From Desulfobacteraceae bacterium (lineage in GTDB: Bacteria > Desulfobacterota > Desulfobacteria > Desulfobacterales > UBA11574), in the NCBI GenBank assembly GCA_030604635.1, contig JAUVVL010000004.1, positions 1-33,845 of the forward strand: 33,845 nucleotides of DNA, written 5' to 3'. The notes under the pieces were generated by a model, which had not been told where the DNA came from, ran no database searches, and worked only from the letters and a program-made list of their open reading frames with translations. Of this stretch, positions 26,771 through 33,845 are shown piece after piece (positions within the stretch are counted from its first letter, which is position 1; each line of letters begins with the position of its first letter). A program made the position numbers and the translations under genes.

Positions 26771-28912
26771 CTATGTTGTGGTGAGAAGCTTTACGGTAAA
26801 AACGGTTCCGCCGGGTTTGTTCCGGTGGTTACCCCGCTGGCTGACGCACTCAATAGTTCCCCCATATTTGGTGATAATACCGTAGGTTACGAATAATCCC
26901 AAACCGGTCCCCTCTCCTTCGCCTTTGGTGGTGAAAAACGGTTCAAAGATATGGTCCATATCTTCCTTTTTAATCCCGATTCCGTTGTCCTCAAATTGAA
27001 CAACAACCTTGCGGCTACGTGTGCTCAGGTTTGAGCTTATCGCCAGGGTTCCTCCGGCCGGCATCGCTGCCGAGGCATTATTGATCAAGTTTAAGAAAAC
27101 CTGCTGAAGCTGGCGAAAATCCCCCTTAACCAATGGAATGTTATCCGCCAAGGATAAAAACAACGCGATGTCCTTTATTTCTAGAGTATGTTTCACCACT
27201 TGAATTATTTCCTTAAGGCATAGGTTCAAATCAGAGTACTCGGATTTGTCCTCACCCAGCCGGGCAAAGCTAAGGAGGTTTTCTACCACCTGTTTGCAAA
27301 TATAACCCTGTCTTTCAATGGTTTTCAGATCATTATATTCCTGGGAGCCTTTTTCTTTTTCTCGGAGCAAAAGATCGCAAAAACCCAAAATGACGCCCAT
27401 AGGGTTGTTGATTTCATGGGCCACGCCGGCCGCCAGTGTTCCCAGGGAAGCCAGCTTTTCCGTACTGATCAATTGCCTTTCCAGGCTCTTACTCTCAGTT
27501 ATGTCCCGGGCAATACACAGGACGGCGCTAACAGTTCCGGATTCATTTTTTAGCGGCATGAAATTTGCGCTGATCCATATCCGGTGTTCTCCCGTATATA
27601 TTTCAAATTCATCGCGGACACTTTTCCCGAGTTTATAAACCAGTTCAATCAATTTAAGCTGGTTTTCTGCAACCTCCTCAGAAAATAAGGCGGACAGGTC
27701 CTTGCCCAGGAATTCTTCACAATGGCCTCCGAAAAAATTGGCGGTAAAGCTGTTCATGGATTGGAACTTACCCTCTGTATCGACAGTAAAAATAAAGTCC
27801 TCGGCGCTTTCCACTAAAGAGCGGTACCTTTCTTCCGACCTTTTGAGTTCCTCGGTTCTTCTATTCACCTTCCATTCCAGGCGTCGAGACCATCGCATTT
27901 CTATAGACAGGACGCCCGCAGCGCCTAATACAATAATAATAACGGCCAATCCCTGGAGCAGGAGCAGTATCAGGTAGCCCCGATGAACAGCCTCTTCAAT
28001 TTCGGAAACAGGAGCCACTATTGCCGCCGACCATTTTTGAGGCGGATTGTCGGAAATGACGATGGGACAATAAGCGATCAGCTTTTTAATTTCCCCGGTA
28101 ATTCCTCGATGCCAGCCCGAAATATACCAACCCGTGCCTTCCCGTCCTTTAAGCATTTTTTCTTTCTGAATAAAATTGATTTTCCCGTAGGAAATTCGGC
28201 TGTCTCTTTTTTCACGGGCCTTGAAGCAGCTCTTGCCGATAAAAACTGTTTCCGGATGATAAAGAAAGTAACCCGACCCATCAATGATCCAGGCGTAGCC
28301 CGTCTTGCCCGACCGGATTTTCTTCAAAAAAGGTGTCAAAAACCAGGAAACATTTACATTAAAAATAAGCAGCCTCGGGCAATCCCCCGCCAGAGGCACG
28401 GCCAGTACCAGCCTTATTTCAGAAGGCTTTATGCGGGGTCGAGATGTCCAAACATTTTTTCTGTCCAGGGACTCGGGCCGGGGCAGAGCTTCCAATCGTT
28501 CAAGCTGAATATCCTTTTCATACCAGGGTCTATGAGGTGTAAAGATATAGGTCTTTCGGCTCTTTATGTCAATGATTTCAATTTTCCGGACGCCACTTTG
28601 CAGGACACGGATAAGATTCTTTTGGATACCCTCGTACCGCGCCTCCGGGTCAAAAGGTCCTTGAGAAATGTCTTTGCCTGCCAGCAAAATCTCCCTTGTT
28701 AAAAAATTCAGCTCTCTTTCAATCAAACTCGAGACATTACGGGCAACAACCAATTGTTCTTGACTAAACTGATCCACTACAATTCTTCTCATTTCTCCGC
28801 CGGACCACAAGGCAAATCCAGCGCATGCTGTCAGTAGAATAGCGGCCGCTATGGACACAGCAGCAACGATATTTTTATTTATCTTAGGACGTTTTGTTTT
28901 ATCCATACTCAT
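26771..28912 (-). CDS. Sensor histidine kinase (periplasmic sensor - PAS - HisKA - HATPase)
   Basis: Two TM segments; PAS ESAEDFIFTVDTEGKFQSMNSFTANFFG; H-box [47 protein letters not shown]. Confidence 0.93.
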   Translation of the reverse strand: MSMDKTKRPKINKNIVAAVSIAAAILLTACAGFALWSGGEMRRIVVDQFSQEQLVVARNVSSLIERELNFLTREILLAGKDISQGPFDPEARYEGIQKNLIRVLQSGVRKIEIIDIKSRKTYIFTPHRPWYEKDIQLERLEALPRPESLDRKNVWTSRPRIKPSEIRLVLAVPLAGDCPRLLIFNVNVSWFLTPFLKKIRSGKTGYAWIIDGSGYFLYHPETVFIGKSCFKAREKRDSRISYGKINFIQKEKMLKGREGTGWYISGWHRGITGEIKKLIAYCPIVISDNPPQKWSAAIVAPVSEIEEAVHRGYLILLLLQGLAVIIIVLGAAGVLSIEMRWSRRLEWKVNRRTEELKRSEERYRSLVESAEDFIFTVDTEGKFQSMNSFTANFFGGHCEEFLGKDLSALFSEEVAENQLKLIELVYKLGKSVRDEFEIYTGEHRIWISANFMPLKNESGTVSAVLCIARDITESKSLERQLISTEKLASLGTLAAGVAHEINNPMGVILGFCDLLLREKEKGSQEYNDLKTIERQGYICKQVVENLLSFARLGEDKSEYSDLNLCLKEIIQVVKHTLEIKDIALFLSLADNIPLVKGDFRQLQQVFLNLINNASAAMPAGGTLAISSNLSTRSRKVVVQFEDNGIGIKKEDMDHIFEPFFTTKGEGEGTGLGLFVTYGIITKYGGTIECVSQRGNHRNKPGGTVFTVKLLTTT

Positions 28913-29247
28913 TTGAGAAGATTAGCATTCAGGATCAGGGCCTGGTCAATGAGCCGGTTAAGGCTCAAAGGTTTCATCTCCATCCTGGGTTGGCGAGAGA
29001 AAGCCAACAGGTTGGAAACCATCCGGCTGATCCGCCGGATTTCTGTTTCCATGAGATCGAGATACTTGCTGATTTGTTCACCCTCTTCCCGAAGAACGGG
29101 TCCTTCTTTGAAAATCCGTTTGATCAGTATGGTCAGGTTTAATATTCCGGCAATGGGGTTGTTGATTTCATGAACCACCTCTGCGGCGAGCTTGCCCAGA
29201 GAGGCCATCTTGTCCTGGTGAAGCAGTTTTTTACGAGTTTCTTTCAA
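28909..29247 (-). CDS. HisKA-domain-only protein (truncated histidine kinase)
   Basis: KMASLGKLAAEVVHEINNPIAGILNL...LLAFSRQPRMEMKPLSLNRLIDQAL; no HATPase domain; ATGA overlap with the following kinase gene; begins with TTG or an internal ATG. Confidence 0.7.
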   Translation of the reverse strand: MKETRKKLLHQDKMASLGKLAAEVVHEINNPIAGILNLTILIKRIFKEGPVLREEGEQISKYLDLMETEIRRISRMVSNLLAFSRQPRMEMKPLSLNRLIDQALILNANLLK

Positions 29248-29374
29248 CTTTCGGGTTCACTCCTCTACCTTTCAGGGGACTCCGCCGTGGCGGATTGTCG
29301 GCCTGATTTGGCCTGCTGGGAACTTCAAGCATAAGCGGTTGGTGCTTTCCATCTGCAATGTGATTATTGTGCTA

Positions 29375-29824
29375 TCAGTCCTGGTCAAAGACCCTGCCGG
29401 GATAGCGAACCAGTTCCTTTATTTTAGCGTCCGTAATTTTTTTATCATGAGTCGATTTTTTCTCAAATGCGGATACCATTTTTTGTAAAAGGTCTTCAAA
29501 TTTAATCGGTTTCAGACAATAATCAAAAGCACCCAACCTCATCCCCTCAATGCTTGTTTCCACGGAAGCATGCCCTGTAAGGAGAATAACCTCGACTAAG
29601 GGCTGAATTTTCTTGATCTCCCGCAACGCTTCTATACCGTCTATCCCCCCCGGCATTTTGATATCCAGTATAATTACATCAAATAATTGTTCTTTTAAAA
29701 GGGCGATGGCTTCTTCTCCGCTTGCAACACCGGCAGCATTTAATTTTCTCTTTTGCAGTCTATTTACAATTGTATCTAAAAAATCGACTTCATCATCAAC
29801 GACCAAAATTCTGAACATATCCAT
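29375..29824 (-). CDS. Single-domain (REC) response regulator
   Basis: FRILVVDDEVDFLDTIVNRL...VIILDIKMPGGIDGIEAL...LLTGHASVETS...DYCLKPIKFEDLL. Confidence 0.92.
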   Translation of the reverse strand: MDMFRILVVDDEVDFLDTIVNRLQKRKLNAAGVASGEEAIALLKEQLFDVIILDIKMPGGIDGIEALREIKKIQPLVEVILLTGHASVETSIEGMRLGAFDYCLKPIKFEDLLQKMVSAFEKKSTHDKKITDAKIKELVRYPGRVFDQD

Positions 29825-29904
29825 TTTAATCTCCTTATCAATTTGTTTTTACGCTTATATTTTTTTCTAAATATATCGTATAGGAATTTCATTTTTAACC
29901 CTCA

Positions 29905-29945
29905 CCCAAACCCTCCATCTTCAAGTTGGAGGGCAGGGTGGGCGT
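29905..29945. repeat. REP-like hairpin between HK and RR genes
   Basis: ACCCTCACCCAAACCCTCCATCTTCAAGTTGGAGGGCAGGGTGGG: CCCTCCA/TGGAGGG stem. Confidence 0.5.
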
Positions 29946-30079
29946 GTTAGCTTGAGCCAAAATCTCCCCCCTTTAGAGAAAGATTGTACCGCTGTTTCCC
30001 CCTTTTGTAAAGAGGGACTTAAAAGCAATGGTTCTTAAGTAAATTGCAATGACTAATGGCTGGTGGCCTGAGTTAGGTG

Positions 30080-31753
30080 TTACTTTCTTTCCGGGGTTAC
30101 AATAGGAAGATTGACGTTAAAAACAGTCCCTTCTAATTTATTGCTCTCAAATGTTATGTTTCCACCTAATTTTTCGATAATACTATAGCTTACTGACAAA
30201 CCAAGACCGGTTCCTTTGCCTGTCTCCTTGGTCGTGAAAAAAGGGTCAAAGACCTTTTTTCGGTGTTCTTCAGGGATGCCCCGGCCGTTATCCTTTATAC
30301 TTATTACAATCTGGGAATCATCTTGCTGTGATTTTACCTCGATCAGTCCATCCTTTTGGATTGCATCAATGGCATTGTTTATAAGATTTAAAAAAACCTG
30401 TTGAAGCTGGGATTGATCACTTGCGATAATCGGCAGATCAGGATGCAGGTCTTTTTGTATGGCTATGTTGTTTGTCTGGGCATAATTTTGCAAAAGTTCT
30501 ATGGTCTGATTTAAAACATTATTAATATCAACATCATCTAAACGATGCTCCATTCTTCTGGCAAATCCGAGCATATTATGGGTTGTCTTGCGAGCCCTTT
30601 CCACATGTTCTTCAATTTTATCTATGGATTTTTCATACTCTTTAAAATTTTCACTCTCCTGAAATTCTTCATCAAACAACAAATCTCTCATCCATCCTGC
30701 TTTTTCGCCGATTATTGCAAGGGGATTGTTGATTTCATGGGCAATGCCGGCAGCCATCTTACCCAAGGCTGCCATTTTATCAGACTGGATCAATTGTTCA
30801 TTAAGCTCGCTAATTCCCCTGTCAGCTTCTTCTAACTTCCTGAAGATGATACGCATCGCAAAAAAGGTGGTGATAATTATTGCCAGACAACCAAAAACGA
30901 TAATTATGATTTCCGTATTTCTGGTTGTCAACAGGCCGCCTTTCTCATCTGCGACGTCCTGGGTGATCACCAGGAGCCACTGATTATTTTTCAACCAGGT
31001 CCCGGCAACATGTTTTGTTTGGCCGTTAGCCTCAATTTTTTCAGCTACTGTAGTCCCTTCACCAAAAAGTGTTAGGGTCAGATTCGATTTGTCCAATATC
31101 TTGCCGGAAAAACGAGGGGCTGTCTGATAAACTCCGTTTTTATTGATGATATAGGCATCACCTGACCTTCCGGTCTGGGCGGTCCTGACAAGTTTGTTGA
31201 ATATGTCTGAATCGACTGTTGCCCTCAAAATCCAGCTCTGGCCGTTGCTATACCCTCGAACAGCAATAATAAAATGCGGTAATTGACGGTAACCCATGTA
31301 AACATCACTGATATGTTTGCCCTTACTTATAACCTCGCCAAACCAGGCCTGGCGAAAATAATTTAATCCTTTAAGATTATAAGGTCCTGCATATGCCAGG
31401 TGTTGACCGGCGCTGTCGATAACTCCTAAGTCGATCAGGCCTTCCGTGCGCCGGCTTATCACCTTAAATATTCTGGAGAGATTCTCCTGTTGTTTTATGT
31501 AATCAAAAGTATGGGTATCCACAATGGTTGCAAGTATGGCGGTTCGCTCCCTTAAAAAAACTTCCATTGCATCAGCCTGGGACCTTGCCCGGTATTTTAT
31601 CTGATCTTCAATCTTTTCTTCATATGTTCTGGCGAAACGATAATATATCGTCTCGCCAAGAAAGACCAGGGGAATAATGGCAACAAGCAGGATGATAATA
31701 ATGATCGTCCTGTGAAGATTTATATAAATTGTTTTTCTTTTATAAAGTCCCAT
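30080..31753 (-). CDS. Cache-domain sensor histidine kinase
   Basis: [35 protein letters not shown]-box [44 protein letters not shown]. Confidence 0.93.
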   Translation of the reverse strand: MGLYKRKTIYINLHRTIIIIILLVAIIPLVFLGETIYYRFARTYEEKIEDQIKYRARSQADAMEVFLRERTAILATIVDTHTFDYIKQQENLSRIFKVISRRTEGLIDLGVIDSAGQHLAYAGPYNLKGLNYFRQAWFGEVISKGKHISDVYMGYRQLPHFIIAVRGYSNGQSWILRATVDSDIFNKLVRTAQTGRSGDAYIINKNGVYQTAPRFSGKILDKSNLTLTLFGEGTTVAEKIEANGQTKHVAGTWLKNNQWLLVITQDVADEKGGLLTTRNTEIIIIVFGCLAIIITTFFAMRIIFRKLEEADRGISELNEQLIQSDKMAALGKMAAGIAHEINNPLAIIGEKAGWMRDLLFDEEFQESENFKEYEKSIDKIEEHVERARKTTHNMLGFARRMEHRLDDVDINNVLNQTIELLQNYAQTNNIAIQKDLHPDLPIIASDQSQLQQVFLNLINNAIDAIQKDGLIEVKSQQDDSQIVISIKDNGRGIPEEHRKKVFDPFFTTKETGKGTGLGLSVSYSIIEKLGGNITFESNKLEGTVFNVNLPIVTPERK

Positions 31754-32002
31754 TAAATTATCCTTGATCCCCCTTTAAAAAGGTCGGATTTCGAATTTTT
31801 AGCAAAAAAACAGGATTTTTGGGTCAAACACTAATTCTACTTTGTCAGATTTGAAAAATCGTGCAAATAAGAGCGCCCGCCTCGATGATAATCAGACTCC
31901 GGGCGTGTCAACCACGCCGAAGGCGGATAAAACTCGCGCATAAGTGGGCGTAATGAAAAAGGATGCTTTTCCCGAAATGTGACAAAGTAGAAATAATATA
32001 TC

Positions 32003-33646
32003 CTACCATGATAAAAATTTCCAGTATCCGAATACCGCCCAGAACCAGAAGACGAGCCAGGCCAGGATGGTTACGGGAAGCCCGTATTTAACAAAATCCA
32101 TTACATCCAGCAATCTTTCACCGGTTTCAGGGTCCCGTCCCATGCCAAAGGCAATGGCATTGTTGGGGGTGCCGACCACGAGAAAATTTGCAAATGAGGA
32201 AGAAAAAGATGTGGCCAGCCCCACTTTCCATACATGAACATTGGCAAGGGTAGCCATGGGGAGAACGATCGGTCCCAGGGCGGCAACCGTGGCGCCGTCA
32301 CTCATAAAATTTGTCATAGTTCCGGTCAGCAGGCTGATACCTATAACCAGCCCGTCGCCTTTGGTCAGAAAATCCGGCAGGAAACTGACAAAGGAATTGG
32401 CCAGCCATAGGGCGCCGCCGGTAAATTTTAAACCAACTCCCATGGCACAGGCGGCAGCATACAGGCCGACCACATCAAAGGCCACACCAGCCTGGATATC
32501 ATCCCAGGTTACAATGCGGCATACAAACATTGCCATGACCGCGTAAAGAGTGGGGCCGCCAAGACCGGCATGTTCGCCGAGAATAATCCAGCCGGTGATT
32601 AAAAGCAGCAAAATTACGGTCATTGTTGCCTCTTTACCGCCGAATTTAGGCATATTCGCCACTTCAGCTTTTACTACTTCGCTGGGATTGACATCCGGTA
32701 CCTTGAATTTCGGCTTAAGGCGAATATACATGTAGGCTCCAATTACCACGGACATGACAGGAACAAACGGCATGCCATATTTCATCCACTGCAAAAACGT
32801 AATAGGTGTACCATATTCCATTAAGTATCCGACCATGATGGCGTTGCGTCCTCCGGCGGCCGGAGATCCCGGTCCGCCGTGATTGGCCGCAAAACAGATT
32901 CCAAGTAAAAGGAAAACAGCCAGAGCCCGGTCTTTTTTAACGCCGTGCATTTTACATGTTACCTTATATATGCCCATGAGCACGGGGATCAAAAGGGCCA
33001 CCAGTGCATGCTCGGATAAAAAGCCGGCTGTTATTGCCAGCAGGGGGAAAAATAAAAATGCAAAGGCCTTGGCGCTTTTAATAGGGCTTAAAAGTATAAG
33101 ACCGATTCGCTTATCCAGGCCGGTCTTGGCAACTCCGACCGCCACCGCCAGGATGCCGAAGATGAAAAAGACGGCATCTTTCATATAGGCTTTGGAAATT
33201 TCATTAATCGGCAGGATACAGAAAAGGTAAATAAGGACACCCACTAAAATATCCGTGGCGCCCAGTGGAAGGGATTCCGTACCCCATAAAAAGGCGGCCA
33301 GAAATAATATGGCAATCATAATCTTGGCCATACCGGCGACCTTTTTAGCATCCATCAGGGTTTCTTCCTCTTTTGCTTGTGAAACAGACTTCCCCTGCTT
33401 GTATGCTGTAAAGGCCTTTGGCCTTAACTTCTTGTTAACGGTTTCAACAATGGTCGTGCAATCCCTTCCCAGTTTATATCCCGGAGGGCTAATTTTTGTT
33501 ACCATATCAATCATACTTTGCGGTGGTGGTATGGTAACCAGTGTAATAAAAACTACCGCTGCTATAATGAATAAAATCGGCTTATAACCCGGTTTGTTTT
33601 TCCAGAAGCTTGGCTGACTCTGAACCATCGATGTGTGATCTGTCAT
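32003..33646 (-). CDS. DASS/SLC13-family anion (dicarboxylate or sulfate)/sodium symporter
   Basis: Polytopic protein; GTESLPLGATDILVGVLIYL, GICFAANHGGPGSPAAGGRNAIMVGYL, FSSSFANFLVVGTPNNAIAFGMGRDPETGERLLDVMDFVKYGLPVTILAWLVFW. Confidence 0.9.
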   Translation of the reverse strand: MTDHTSMVQSQPSFWKNKPGYKPILFIIAAVVFITLVTIPPPQSMIDMVTKISPPGYKLGRDCTTIVETVNKKLRPKAFTAYKQGKSVSQAKEEETLMDAKKVAGMAKIMIAILFLAAFLWGTESLPLGATDILVGVLIYLFCILPINEISKAYMKDAVFFIFGILAVAVGVAKTGLDKRIGLILLSPIKSAKAFAFLFFPLLAITAGFLSEHALVALLIPVLMGIYKVTCKMHGVKKDRALAVFLLLGICFAANHGGPGSPAAGGRNAIMVGYLMEYGTPITFLQWMKYGMPFVPVMSVVIGAYMYIRLKPKFKVPDVNPSEVVKAEVANMPKFGGKEATMTVILLLLITGWIILGEHAGLGGPTLYAVMAMFVCRIVTWDDIQAGVAFDVVGLYAAACAMGVGLKFTGGALWLANSFVSFLPDFLTKGDGLVIGISLLTGTMTNFMSDGATVAALGPIVLPMATLANVHVWKVGLATSFSSSFANFLVVGTPNNAIAFGMGRDPETGERLLDVMDFVKYGLPVTILAWLVFWFWAVFGYWKFLSW

Positions 33647-33758
33647 ACATCCTCCTCGTACTGAATTAAATAAAAAATATGCAACCTAACCCGGACAGTT
33701 GGAACCAAAAAATAGCAGTTTTATTTCGACCTTGAAAACCTGGTCCTTTGGGCCAGGT

Positions 33759-33841
33759 CAGAGTTAACCGGCTCTGCCAGAAGAGACGGCGCAAAAGTTT
33801 GAAGTGACCTGCCCGCCAATGCCTGTCTGCTCTTAACTCTG
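33759..33841. repeat. Inverted repeat at window end
   Basis: CAGAGTTAA (33759-33767) / TTAACTCTG (33833-33841), preceded by hairpin ACCTGGtcctttgggCCAGGT. Confidence 0.5.
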
Positions 33842-33845
33842 TTAA

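Noticed and set aside
33755-33845. Sigma-54 site or operator upstream of the DASS transporter
   Set aside because: No GG-N10-GC match; only hairpins seen, and the region is cut by the window end.

Overview
The window looks like a sulfate-reducer-type Desulfobacterota chromosome segment (lineage inferred from gene content only). Main content: (1) a rearranged left end (1-2200) with two inverted copies of a ~142 bp MITE-like element, an IHF-alpha/transporter chimeric ORF, an internally deleted Old Yellow Enzyme gene and a lipoprotein gene carrying an in-frame MITE; (2) thiol-redox genes (MauE/DoxX-like, cNMP-binding/rhodanese, two thioredoxin-like proteins, NapH-like 4Fe-4S membrane protein, a 47-aa CxxC micro-ORF); (3) a Mo/W formate dehydrogenase locus (fdhE, fdhB, selenocysteine fdhA read through a TGA, moaA), with moaA preceded by a GEMM-I type cyclic-dinucleotide riboswitch and a terminator; (4) a large two-component signalling island with Cache-type histidine kinases (one lacking the phospho-acceptor His), a REC-CBS-CBS regulator, an NtrC-type sigma-54 activator, a HisKA-only protein, a class II HDAC-like deacetylase and TauE, CaCA and DASS transporters, including an intergenic region with candidate divergent sigma-54 promoters. 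No tRNA, rRNA or CRISPR array was seen. All calls are from reading the sequence and the supplied ORFs; no database search was run.
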